From Nocardia mikamii NBRC 108933 (GTDB taxonomy: Bacteria; Actinomycetota; Actinomycetes; Mycobacteriales; Mycobacteriaceae): DNA of 64,000 bases. The notes below the pieces were generated by a model. That model saw only the letters and a list, made by a program, of their open reading frames with translations, ran no database searches and was not told the origin of the DNA. Below, piece after piece: positions 8,163 through 16,315 of the stretch; positions within the stretch are counted from its first letter, which is position 1, and the number at the start of each line of letters is the position of its first letter. A program made the position numbers and the translations under genes. The DNA lies in NCBI RefSeq assembly GCF_001613505.1, contig NZ_BDCM01000013.1, positions 558,001-622,000 on the forward strand. Direction: 5' to 3'.

Positions 8163-9244
8163 GCACCTCCGACACGATCCGGGTATTCCAGGTCGCCACC
8201 GGCAATCTCGGCACCGAGATGATCGGCCGGATCCGGAACCATCCGGATCTCGAACTCGTCGGCCTGCACTGCTACACGCCCGAGAAGATCGGCCGCGACG
8301 CCGGTGAGATCGTCGGCCTCGACCCGATCGGGGTCACCGCGACCGGGACCGTCGAGGAGATCATTGCCGCGCGACCCGACGTCCTCACCTTCCACGGTGT
8401 CTTCCCCGACGAAGACCTCTACGAGAAGGTGCTCGAAGCGGGCATCAACGTGGTCACCACCGCGGACTGGATCACCGGCTTCCACCGCGACACCAACCAC
8501 GCCCATCCCTCGGGCCGCAAGGTCAGCGAGGTGATCCAGGCCGCCTGTGAGCGCGGTAATGCCACCTTCTACGGCACCGGCATGAACCCGGGCCTGTGCC
8601 AGATTCTGGGCATCGTGCACACCGCGGACGTCGCCGACATCGAGAACATCACCGTCACCGAATCGGTCGACGTCTCCTGCCATCACTCTGTCGATACCTG
8701 GAAGGCGGTGGGCTACGGCCGCCCGATCGACGACCCGACGATTCCGGACTCGCTCTACCGGTACACCGCGGTGTTCGCCGACTCGGTCTACCTCATGGCC
8801 GACGCCTTCGGCCTCGAGCTCGACGAGGTGAAGTTCAGTTACGAACTCGGCGCCTGCACCAAGGACGTCGACCTCGGCTGGTACTTCATGCCCAAGGGCT
8901 CGCTCGGCGCCAACTACATCAAGTATCAGGGCATGGTCGACGGCGTCGCGCGCGTGGAGACCCATCTCGAATGGCAGATGACGCCGCACACCGACCCGTC
9001 GTGGGAGATCAAGGGCTGCTACATCACTCAGGTGACCGGCGACCCCAACATCTACAGCAAACACATGATCTTCCCGCGCAAGGGATTCGACCTGTCGAAC
9101 CCGGAGAACTTCGCCTCGATCGGCATGACCGTCACCGGCTTGCCGGCCCTGAACGCCATCCGATCCGTCGTGGCCGCGCGCCCCGGCATCATCACCAGCG
9201 CGGACCTGCCGCTGCGCAGCTTCGCGGGACGCTTCACGATCTGA
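8159..9244 (+). CDS. NAD(P)H-dependent amine dehydrogenase-like / DapB-like oxidoreductase
   Basis: A 361-residue protein with an N-terminal Rossmann segment (RVFQVATGNLGTEMIGRI) and HPDLELVGLHCY, as in dihydrodipicolinate-reductase-like and 2,4-diaminopentanoate dehydrogenase-like enzymes. The motif GTGMNPGL occurs mid-protein. Family members reduce or oxidise C=N or C=O bonds with NAD(P)H; the physiological substrate in actinobacteria is unclear. The start at 8159 overlaps the Rieske stop, linking it to ring oxidation. A paralogue at 33235 sits beside a ferredoxin and P450. Confidence 0.82.
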   Translation: MSTSDTIRVFQVATGNLGTEMIGRIRNHPDLELVGLHCYTPEKIGRDAGEIVGLDPIGVTATGTVEEIIAARPDVLTFHGVFPDEDLYEKVLEAGINVVTTADWITGFHRDTNHAHPSGRKVSEVIQAACERGNATFYGTGMNPGLCQILGIVHTADVADIENITVTESVDVSCHHSVDTWKAVGYGRPIDDPTIPDSLYRYTAVFADSVYLMADAFGLELDEVKFSYELGACTKDVDLGWYFMPKGSLGANYIKYQGMVDGVARVETHLEWQMTPHTDPSWEIKGCYITQVTGDPNIYSKHMIFPRKGFDLSNPENFASIGMTVTGLPALNAIRSVVAARPGIITSADLPLRSFAGRFTI

Positions 9245-9376
9245 GCTCCCGGCAGCCGCGTCCCGGCCTTTCGCGTGGATCGCTCGTGCACGGGGTGCGG
9301 CTGAATCTCGTTGCGGGCTTTCGCGGTCCGAGGCGGTTAGGGTTGGGCAAAGGGGTTGCCTGATCGGAGGTGTGGG

Positions 9377-9808
9377 ATGGCTGATTTGTTTTCCACTGCG
9401 CTGCGGGCTCATCAGTGGATCTACGAGAAGTCGGACGGGTATCTGGGGCACCGGCTGCTGTTCGGAAATCCCACCCTGTTGTTACGGACGGTGGGGCGCA
9501 AGACGGGGCAGCCGCGGACCAGTGCGCTGACCTATGCGCGAGACGGTGACGACTATCTGGTGACGGCGTCCAACGGCGGGTCGCCGCGGCCGCCGGGGTG
9601 GCTGGCGAATGTGAAGGCGGCGCCGGAGTGTGAGATCCAGGTCGGACATCGGCGGATTCCGGTGACCGCGCGGCCGACGTATCCGGAGGACACCGAGTAC
9701 GCGCGGCGGTGGACGCTGGTCGACAAGGTCAACAAAGGCCGGTACACGCAGTATCAGACGATGACCGATCGGCCCATATCGGTCGTGGTGCTCAGCCCGC
9801 GGAGGTGA
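9377..9808 (+). CDS. Deazaflavin (F420)-dependent nitroreductase-family protein
   Basis: A 143-residue split-beta-barrel protein of the Ddn/DUF385 family. The features are PTLLLRTVGRKTGQPRTSAL, then DGDDYLVTASNGG, PPGWLANVKAAPECEIQVG, and a C-terminal segment ending ISVVVLSPR. These proteins bind F420 or other deazaflavins and reduce quinones, nitro compounds or lipids at the membrane face. CGGAGG lies about eight bases before ATG 9377. A second member of the family is encoded at 59590. Confidence 0.88.
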   Translation: MADLFSTALRAHQWIYEKSDGYLGHRLLFGNPTLLLRTVGRKTGQPRTSALTYARDGDDYLVTASNGGSPRPPGWLANVKAAPECEIQVGHRRIPVTARPTYPEDTEYARRWTLVDKVNKGRYTQYQTMTDRPISVVVLSPRR

Positions 9809-9848
9809 CGCGGGCGGCGGTCGGACCGGTCACATTCGTCCGGATCGC

Positions 9849-9878
9849 TTGGTTTTCGGGCAAAGGTTTCGCTATCCT
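9849..9878 (+). promoter_or_regulatory. Candidate promoter of the riboswitch-terC unit
   Basis: TTGGTT (9849-9854) and TATCCT (9873-9878) are separated by 18 bases, a plausible housekeeping -35/-10 pair. Transcription would start just before the riboswitch aptamer at about 9884. Confidence 0.45.
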
Positions 9879-9883
9879 CGCTT

Positions 9884-10003
9884 CCGAGGGGAGTACTTCC
9901 CAAGCGCCACACCGGTCAGTACGGATTCCGCCGTCGGGATCCCCGGATGGCCACCCGGATATCGGGTGAAGGAGACCTCGGGTGCTTTCGCATACCCGAG
10001 GAG
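9884..10003 (+). promoter_or_regulatory. yybP-ykoY manganese riboswitch with RBS-sequestering platform
   Basis: The aptamer is recognisable from its two conserved internal-loop strands, GGGGAGTA (9888-9895) and GGAGACC (9971-9977), closed by helix P1 CCGAGG (9884-9889) with CCTCGG (9976-9981). The same CCTCGGGT (9976-9983) can instead pair with ACCCGAGG (9994-10001), which covers the Shine-Dalgarno GAGGAG (9998-10003) of the TerC gene. The two pairings exclude each other. Known members bind Mn2+ and switch on Mn exporters, so metal binding should free the ribosome site. Confidence 0.88.
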
Positions 10004-10007
10004 ACCT

Positions 10008-11027
10008 GTGAATTCGTCCGTTCTCGCAGCCGAACAGCTGCACACCATCGGCAGTCCGTGGCTGTGGGTCGCCACCATCGCCGGCGTGCTGGTGCTGCTC
10101 GCGCTGGACTTCGTCGTCACTCGCAAACCGCACGAGGTGTCGATGCGGGAGGCGGTCGGCTGGACCGTGTTCTACCTGGCGTTGCCGGTCGCGTTCTTCG
10201 GCATTCTGTGGGCCGGATTCGGGTCGAAGCCGGCCACGGAGTTCATCACCGGTTATCTGCTGGAGAAGTCGCTCTCGGTGGACAACCTGTTCGTCTTCAT
10301 GCTGCTGCTGGCGGCCTTCGCGGTCCCGGCGGTGCTGGCACAGCGGGTGCTGCTGTTCGGCATCGTGGGCGCGCTGGTGCTGCGCGGCATCTTCATCGCC
10401 GTCGGCGCGGCCGCGCTCGCCTCGCTGGACTGGGCGTTCCTGCTGTTCGGCGCGATTCTGCTGCTCACCGCGCTCAAGCTGATCCGCGACGCGGTCACCG
10501 GGCACGAACAGGAAGTCGACATCTCCCGGATGCGGTCGGTGCGCCTGATGCGCAGACTGATGCCCGTCACCGACGACTACCGGGGCACGAAGATGACCGT
10601 GCGGGAGGCGGGCCGCCGCGCCCTGACCCCGCTCGCCCTGGTGGTCACCGCCGTCATGGCGACCGACCTGGTGTTCGCCATCGACTCGGTGCCCGCGGTC
10701 TACGGCGTCACCGGCGACCCGTACCTGGTGTTCGCCACCAACGCCTTCGCCCTGCTGGGGCTGCGCGCCCTCTACTTCGTCCTGCAGGCCGTCCTGGCCC
10801 GCCTCGTCCACCTCGCCTACGGCCTGGCCGTGATCCTCGGCTTCATCGGCGTCAAACTGGTACTGCACTGGGCACACGGTTACTGGGACTGGCTGCCGGA
10901 GATCCCCACCGCCGCCTCCCTGCTGGTGATCGTGGTGGTGCTCGGCGCGGTGACCGTGACCAGCCTGCTGGCAACCCGGAGTGAGAAGGACGGCGACTCC
11001 CCCACCGTCGACACTCCCGCTCGATGA
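10008..11027 (+). CDS. TerC-family integral membrane protein, probable Mn2+ exporter
   Basis: A 339-residue multispanning membrane protein. It has the TerC signatures EKSLSVDNLFVFMLLL and VVTAVMATDLVFAIDSVPAV, whose paired acidic residues lie within membrane helices and likely carry the metal. About nine hydrophobic spans are visible. The start is GTG at 10008, four bases after GAGGAG, and that SD is controlled by the riboswitch just upstream. TerC proteins (Alx, YkoY/MeeY) export manganese, which agrees with the riboswitch. It is monocistronic. Confidence 0.9.
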   Translation: MNSSVLAAEQLHTIGSPWLWVATIAGVLVLLALDFVVTRKPHEVSMREAVGWTVFYLALPVAFFGILWAGFGSKPATEFITGYLLEKSLSVDNLFVFMLLLAAFAVPAVLAQRVLLFGIVGALVLRGIFIAVGAAALASLDWAFLLFGAILLLTALKLIRDAVTGHEQEVDISRMRSVRLMRRLMPVTDDYRGTKMTVREAGRRALTPLALVVTAVMATDLVFAIDSVPAVYGVTGDPYLVFATNAFALLGLRALYFVLQAVLARLVHLAYGLAVILGFIGVKLVLHWAHGYWDWLPEIPTAASLLVIVVVLGAVTVTSLLATRSEKDGDSPTVDTPAR

Positions 11028-11054
11028 GAAGTACGTGACCGGTGGGCCCCGGAG

Positions 11055-11609
11055 TTGTCCCTCACCGAAATTCCGCCGTACCGTGGGCCGGTGCTGTCCC
11101 GCTTCCGGCGTATCGATCCGGTCCGCACCCGGCGCGCCGTCGATGCGCTGCGATTGCCGGAGGCCGTCTTCAAAACCTGTCCCTGGCAGCCGCGAGACGT
11201 GGTGGAAACCGGTCTGCGGCAATGGTTGCGGTGCTGCGGTGCGGCAATGGCCGACGACCAGGTGATCGGAATGCCGTCCCGCGCCGTGGACGAGGCATGG
11301 CACGGTTTGATCCTGTGCACCGAGCGATATCGCGACTTCTGTGATGCCGCCTACGGCCGGTTCCTGCACCATTTCCCCGAGGGAGACGGCTACGGCGGCG
11401 GCAGCGGTGTGCCGATGGCGACTCAGCTCGGCCGCACCGTCGTCGCCTGGTCCATCGTCGCCGACCCGGGCGAGGAGTGTGTGTTGTGGGATCTGGATAC
11501 CGTTGTGGGAGTGGAGAATCCGTGGGGCGTGTCGCCGGGGCGGGTCACCGAGGTGGAAACCGCCCTGGGTGAGATCATCCCGGGCTCACCGCACCGCTCC
11601 CCTGCCTGA
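11055..11609 (+). CDS. Hypothetical protein with glycine-rich-domain-protein-like WH motif
   Basis: About 184 residues if the TTG at 11055 is used; GTG at 11091 is an alternative start. The segment RAVDEAWHGLILCTERYRDF followed by YGRFLHHFPEG resembles the D-x3-WH...HH pattern of glycine-rich domain-containing proteins (GRDP-like), a family of unclear function. There are no membrane segments. The C-terminal portion contains a Trp-rich strand (WSIVADPGEECVLWDLD). Neighbours give no hint of a partner. Confidence 0.65.
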   Translation: MSLTEIPPYRGPVLSRFRRIDPVRTRRAVDALRLPEAVFKTCPWQPRDVVETGLRQWLRCCGAAMADDQVIGMPSRAVDEAWHGLILCTERYRDFCDAAYGRFLHHFPEGDGYGGGSGVPMATQLGRTVVAWSIVADPGEECVLWDLDTVVGVENPWGVSPGRVTEVETALGEIIPGSPHRSPA

Positions 11610-11846
11610 CGGGCCCGGACCTGGCCGAGGACAGTGACCATCACGCCGGTCGGCGACATCGAGCATCACTCGGCACGAAGATTTCCGGCCACATACTCCG
11701 GCCGCATTCACTCGGGTCGGCGTGAAGAGACCGGGCGCAATTCGGCGATCTGCAAGTCGGCCTTGTATGCGCCCGGACCGGGCCCGGCCACGATCACCAG
11801 CGATCCGCTGGGTCGCCCGATCGCGGGCCCCGATCTGACCGCTCGC

Positions 11847-12215
11847 CTAGTTGCTACTCCCACCGCCACAGCTGCTCCCCCCACCGCAACTACTTCCGCC
11901 ACCACAACTGCTACTGGTTCCCCCGCCACAACTACTACTCCCGCCACCACAACTATTGCCCCCGCCGCAACTACTGCCTCCAGAGCAACTACTGCCCCCG
12001 CTGCCCCCACCACAGCCGGCCGTACTGCAACCGCCTCCGCCGCAATCATTTCCGCCGGATCTGCGGCCGCCACCACTCGGATCGCCGGCCTGCCATCGGC
12101 GGCGGCGCGTCGCCGACGATATTTCATGGCGGACGGCCGCCACCGAGATCCAGACGAGTGTGCCGACCACGGCGGCGATGACGACGAAAAGCATGAGCGG
12201 ACGGTAACCGCACAA
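11847..12215 (-). CDS. Small membrane protein with Cys/Gly-rich repeat tail
   Basis: A 122-residue product with one N-terminal membrane segment (LMLFVVIAAVVGTLVWISVA, about residues 7-26), an Arg-rich basic linker (ATRRRR), and a 70-residue tail of repeats such as SSCGGGSS and NSCGGGS ending at the C-terminus. About fifteen cysteines sit at regular spacing. Such tails occur in TIGR04222-type and other actinobacterial membrane proteins. Function is unknown; metal or thiol chemistry outside the membrane is conceivable. The TTG start at 12215 follows GGAGGACGGG; ATG 12194 is the alternative. Confidence 0.7.
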   Translation of the reverse strand: MCGYRPLMLFVVIAAVVGTLVWISVAAVRHEISSATRRRRWQAGDPSGGGRRSGGNDCGGGGCSTAGCGGGSGGSSCSGGSSCGGGNSCGGGSSSCGGGTSSSCGGGSSCGGGSSCGGGSSN

Positions 12216-12382
12216 CCCGTCCTCCGCCCGCTGAGCCGGTTGTGGCGCGGCCCCCGCTGCGAGCGATCCGGCCGGTCGTGCCCCGCCCGAAAGCGCGATA
12301 GCCCGCTCGGCGCAACGGTGCCATGATCGATGGCAGGAGCCCGGTCGCGGGCGTGCCGGGCGTTTCGCATGGTGGTGACGCT

Positions 12383-13291
12383 ATGGACGTTGCGACGTTT
12401 GCCGCATTCATCGTGGGTGCGGGGGCGGTGTGCGCCGGCATCGCCTTCGGCACCGGGTTGCGGGTGGTTCAGCAGTACGAGCGTGGACTGGTGTTCCGGT
12501 TCGGGCGGGTACGAGGGGTGCGCAATCCGGGGTTACGGGTGCTCATTCCGTTCGTGGACAAGATGCGCAAGGTGCCGATGCAGGTCGTGACGATGCCGGT
12601 GCCGGGCCAGGAGGGCATCACCCGCGACAACGTGACCGTGCGGGTCGACGCGGTGGTGTACTTCCGGGTGATCGACCCGGCGCAGGCGGTGGTCGAGGTC
12701 CAGGACTATCTGTTCGCCGTGGAGCAGGTGGCGCAGACGTCGCTGCGCTCGATCATCGGTAAGAGCGAACTCGACGATCTGCTGTCCAACCGCGAACAGT
12801 TGAACAAGGGGCTGGAGTTGATGATCGACAGTCCGGCCCTCGCCTGGGGCGTGCACATCGACCGGGTGGAGATCAAGGATGTGGCACTGCCGGAATCGCT
12901 CAAGCGGTCGATGTCGCGGCAGGCGGAGGCCGAGCGCGAACGCCGCGCCCGCGTCATCACCGCCGAGGGCGAGCTCCAGGCCTCGCGGAAGCTGACCGAC
13001 GCCGCCGAACGGATGGCGACCGCCCCGGCGGCGTTGCAGCTGCGGCTGCTCCAAACCGTCGTCGAGGTTGCGGCAGAGAAGAATTCGACCCTGGTCCTCC
13101 CGTTCCCCGTGGAGTTGCTGCGCTTCCTGGAACGGTCGACCCCCGCGGACGCGAATGCGCCGCAGGCCGACAGATCCACCGAGACCGAGAGCACCGCCGA
13201 TCCCGGCCAGGACCGCAGACCGCTGGATGTCCGACCGTCCTGGACGGAGGCGGAACGAACACCACAGCAGAACCCGGCCCATCCGGAGTGA
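12383..13291 (+). CDS. Slipin/stomatin-like SPFH (band 7) membrane protein
   Basis: A 302-residue slipin. One N-terminal membrane anchor (ATFAAFIVGAGAVCAGIAFG) is followed by the SPFH domain: RVVQQYERGLVFRFGR, GLRVLIPFVDKM, ITRDNVTVRVDAVVYFRV and TSLRSIIGKSELDDLLS. A charged helix (RQAEAERERRARVITAEGE) precedes a short unstructured tail. Slipins oligomerise in membrane microdomains and usually pair with a NfeD protein, which is not adjacent here. ATG at 12383 fits the domain start. The divergent Cys/Gly-rich protein shares the promoter region. Confidence 0.92.
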   Translation: MDVATFAAFIVGAGAVCAGIAFGTGLRVVQQYERGLVFRFGRVRGVRNPGLRVLIPFVDKMRKVPMQVVTMPVPGQEGITRDNVTVRVDAVVYFRVIDPAQAVVEVQDYLFAVEQVAQTSLRSIIGKSELDDLLSNREQLNKGLELMIDSPALAWGVHIDRVEIKDVALPESLKRSMSRQAEAERERRARVITAEGELQASRKLTDAAERMATAPAALQLRLLQTVVEVAAEKNSTLVLPFPVELLRFLERSTPADANAPQADRSTETESTADPGQDRRPLDVRPSWTEAERTPQQNPAHPE

Positions 13292-13410
13292 ATGCCCAGT
13301 CTTCCGCGGCCGCGGCATGTGGTCAGGTGCGGTCGCGAGGCTGATCGCGGAAGTTTCGCACCGGTCCGCTGGGCGGGAAACCGCACGGAGAACCGGACGC
13401 CCCACGCGTC

Positions 13411-15174
13411 CTACGTCAGCTTCACCCGCGCGGCGACGAAGCGGTGCAGCGCCGGAGCCAATCGGCTGAAGTGGTACTGAAGATGGGCTTCCGGGGTGAC
13501 GGGGACGATGTCGCGGTGACGTTCCACCGCGCGCACGATGCGGTCGGCGACCTTCTCCGGGCCGTAGCCGCGCCTGCGGTACAGCGCGTCGTACCGGGCC
13601 TGCTTCGCGGCCTCGGCGGCGTCGGACAGGCCCGAGAACTTCGTCGTCGCAACGATATTCGTGTGCACGATGCCCGGACAGATGGTGTGCACCTCGATCC
13701 CCTTGCCGGCCAGTTCGGCGCGCAGGCAGTCGGAGAACATGAAGACCGCGGATTTGCTGGTCGAGTAGGCGCTGAAACCCTGCTGCGGACTGTAGGCGGC
13801 CATGCTGGACAGGTTGACGATATGTCCGCCGAGCCCTCGCTCGGCCATGGCGGCGCCGAAGGTGCGGCAGCCGTTGACCACACCGCCGAGGTTCACCCGC
13901 AGGACCCGGTCGAATTCGGCGGCGGAGGTGTCGAAGAAGTCTCCGGCCTGGCCGATGCCGGCGTTGTTGATCAGGATGTCGGGCACGCCGTGGGCGGCGA
14001 TCACCGCGCTCGCGTGTTCGCTCATCGCCGCTTCGTCGGAGACGTCGACGGCGTAGGCGTGGGCACGGCCACCGTCCGCCGTGATCAGTTCGACGGTCTC
14101 CTTGGCGGCGTCCAGGTTCAGATCCGACAGGACGACCTCGGCGCCGCGACGAGCGAAGGCCAGCGCCGTTTCCCTGCCGATGCCGCTGCCGCCGCCGGTG
14201 ATGACGACCAGCCGATCCGTGAACGGCCCGGCCTGCGCCCCGACCTCGGCGCGGCGCAGCGTGCGCGGATAGTCACCGGTGTCGACGGCCGTGGCGAGTT
14301 CGGTGGCCGAGGTGGCCAGCAGCTCCGGATGGGAGAACGGCAGCCAGTGCCCGCCGGCGATCTCGCGCCGGAACAGCCGATCGGTCCACTTCGATGTGTC
14401 GTCGTACCCGGCCGGGCGCACGGCGATGTCGCGGCGGGCGATGACCAGCTGCACCGGAACCTCGGTGTGCCGCTCGCGCGGGCCGAGCATGCGCGGCAGG
14501 ATGTTCGCGCGGTAGATCCGCATCCCGTCGAAGAAGTCCTGGCGGAACGCCGGGCCGAGTTTCACGTTCTCCGGGGAGGTTTCGTTCATCAGGCCGATGA
14601 ACCGCTTCCACACCTTCTCCGACGACAGCGGCCGCATCACCGCCTTGTTCAGTCCCGGGGTCATGAACAGGAAGGTGTAGGCCGACGACAGCAACTGGGT
14701 GGCCGGCCCCCACACCGCGCCGCGGCCCATCCGATTCCGGGTCCACTTCGCCAGGTGATCGAGATTCGGGCCGGACACCGAGGTGAACGAGGCCACCCGG
14801 GTGGCGGCCTGCGGCTCGCACACGGCCTCCCACACCTGTACCGAACCCCAGTCGTGGGCGAGCACGTGCACGGGCCGGTCCGGGCTCACCGCGTCGGCGA
14901 CCGCGTAGAAGTCGGAGGCGAAACGGTCCAGGCCGTAGTCCTCGGTGCGGTCGGTGCGGGTGGAGCGGCCGTGGCCGCGGGTGTCGTAGGCGACGACGTG
15001 AAAACGCCCGGCCAGCTTGGGAATCACGCGATCCCACAGGTGATGGTCGTCGGGCCAGCCGTGGACGAGCAGCATGGTCGGTGCGGCGGGATCGCCGTAT
15101 TCGTAGACGGCGATATCGAATTCACCGTTGCGGACGAAATGTTCGGTGTCCGGGACGGGCGCGGTGTCGGTCAC
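13411..15174 (-). CDS. Alpha/beta hydrolase fused to short-chain dehydrogenase (SDR)
   Basis: A 587-residue two-domain enzyme. Residues ~1-285 are an epoxide-hydrolase-like alpha/beta hydrolase: GWPDDHHLWD oxyanion segment, GHGRSTR, and nucleophile motif HDWGSVQ, with GGHWLPF carrying the catalytic His. Residues ~305-587 are a classical SDR: VVITGGGSGIGRETA, NNAG, and YSTSK. The fusion could hydrolyse and then oxidise an intermediate. GTG 15174 follows GAGGAGATTCTC. It is the third gene of the operon with a ferredoxin reductase and PF10118 protein, which suggests oxidative lipid or terpenoid catabolism. Confidence 0.9.
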   Translation of the reverse strand: MTDTAPVPDTEHFVRNGEFDIAVYEYGDPAAPTMLLVHGWPDDHHLWDRVIPKLAGRFHVVAYDTRGHGRSTRTDRTEDYGLDRFASDFYAVADAVSPDRPVHVLAHDWGSVQVWEAVCEPQAATRVASFTSVSGPNLDHLAKWTRNRMGRGAVWGPATQLLSSAYTFLFMTPGLNKAVMRPLSSEKVWKRFIGLMNETSPENVKLGPAFRQDFFDGMRIYRANILPRMLGPRERHTEVPVQLVIARRDIAVRPAGYDDTSKWTDRLFRREIAGGHWLPFSHPELLATSATELATAVDTGDYPRTLRRAEVGAQAGPFTDRLVVITGGGSGIGRETALAFARRGAEVVLSDLNLDAAKETVELITADGGRAHAYAVDVSDEAAMSEHASAVIAAHGVPDILINNAGIGQAGDFFDTSAAEFDRVLRVNLGGVVNGCRTFGAAMAERGLGGHIVNLSSMAAYSPQQGFSAYSTSKSAVFMFSDCLRAELAGKGIEVHTICPGIVHTNIVATTKFSGLSDAAEAAKQARYDALYRRRGYGPEKVADRIVRAVERHRDIVPVTPEAHLQYHFSRLAPALHRFVAARVKLT

Positions 15175-15205
15175 GAGAATCTCCTCGAAGGGGGGCGAGT
15201 GGATG

Positions 15206-16315
15206 TCAGAGGTCGAGCACCAGACGTTCACCCGCACACCGTGAGACGCAGATGAGCAGTTCGCCCTCGGCGCGCTCGGCGGGGGTGAGAACGGTGTCGC
15301 GATGATCGGGCTGCCCGTCGAGCACCCGCACCTTGCAGGTGCGGCAGAAACCCTGCCGGCAGGAGTAGGCGATATCGGGCCGCACGCGCAGCACTTCGTC
15401 GAGCACCGTGCGGTCGGCGGGGATGTCGAGTACCTCACCGGTGCGGGCGAGTTCGACACGCAACGGCTTTCCGTCGACCACCGGTGCGGCGGAGAAGCGC
15501 TCGGAATACAGTTCCACGCCGGGCATTTCGCGCACCGCCGCGGCGATCGCGGCGGTCATCGGGACCGGTCCGCAGCAATAGACCGAGGTGTCGACGCCGA
15601 CGCCGGGCAGGAGATCCGCCGCCGCCGGCAGACCGCCGTCGTCGTCGGTGCGCACCGTCACCCGGCTGCCGAAGGATTCGATTTCGGCGAGGAACGCGAT
15701 GGTGTCGCGGCTGCGGCCGGTGTAGACCATGGTCCAGTCCACGCCCAGCCGGTGCGCCATCCGCACCATCGGCAGGATCGGCGTGATCCCGATGCCGCCC
15801 GCGACGAAATGCACACGGGCAGCGGAGGATCCGTGACCGGGCAGGACGAACGGGAAGGCGTTGCGAGGCCCGCGGATCGTGAGTTCGGCGCCGACCCCGA
15901 GTTCGTCGTGCACCTCGACCGATCCACCGAGCCCGCCGGGTATCCGGCGCACCGCGACCCGATAGCGATACCGATCGGCGGGGTCACCGCACAGCGAGTA
16001 CTGCCGCAACCGGCCCGAGGGCAGTTCCAGGTCCAGATGGGCGCCCGGTCGCCAGGTCGGCAGCGCGCTGCCGTCGGTGGCGCGCAGCACCAGGCTCACC
16101 ACGTCGGCGTCGTGGGCCTCGATCCGCCGCTCGACCACCCGCACACGCAAGCGACCACTGTCGACGGCGCCGGTCACCGGACGCCGGTGGATCAGCGACG
16201 CCCACCGCATCCGTGCCTCGGCGACCGCGCCGATGATGCGGATCGGCCGGTCCGAACCGCGCCCGCCGTAGAGGTCGGGCGGCAGGTCGGTGGGCACGGG
16301 TCTGCGGGTCGTCAC
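15206..16315 (-). CDS. Ferredoxin reductase with C-terminal 2Fe-2S domain
   Basis: A 369-residue electron-transfer protein. After an N-terminal extension of ~60 residues comes an FNR FAD domain (LRQYSLCGDP), an NAD(P) domain (FVAGGIGITPILPM, ending CCGPVPM) and a plant-type [2Fe-2S] ferredoxin domain with CRQGFCRTC (C-x5-C-x2-C) and a last cysteine near LLICVSRC. It would pass electrons from NAD(P)H to an oxygenase. GTG 16315 overlaps the stop of the upstream PF10118 gene (GTGA), so the two are coupled and probably form one redox system. Confidence 0.9.
   Translation of the reverse strand: MTTRRPVPTDLPPDLYGGRGSDRPIRIIGAVAEARMRWASLIHRRPVTGAVDSGRLRVRVVERRIEAHDADVVSLVLRATDGSALPTWRPGAHLDLELPSGRLRQYSLCGDPADRYRYRVAVRRIPGGLGGSVEVHDELGVGAELTIRGPRNAFPFVLPGHGSSAARVHFVAGGIGITPILPMVRMAHRLGVDWTMVYTGRSRDTIAFLAEIESFGSRVTVRTDDDGGLPAAADLLPGVGVDTSVYCCGPVPMTAAIAAAVREMPGVELYSERFSAAPVVDGKPLRVELARTGEVLDIPADRTVLDEVLRVRPDIAYSCRQGFCRTCKVRVLDGQPDHRDTVLTPAERAEGELLICVSRCAGERLVLDL

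Noticed and set aside
6587..9244. An 885-codon open frame on the plus strand
   Set aside because: Only the part from 8159 is a gene; the front runs antisense to TetR and out of frame through the Rieske gene with Arg/Pro/Gly-rich shadow composition.
11851..12207. Plus-strand frame of LLPPPQ repeats
   Set aside because: It is the complement of the Cys/Gly repeat gene on the minus strand, which has a TM helix and an SD.
13444..15255. A 603-codon plus-strand frame
   Set aside because: It lies antisense to the hydrolase-SDR fusion, whose motifs are complete; the plus-strand frame has no recognisable domain.
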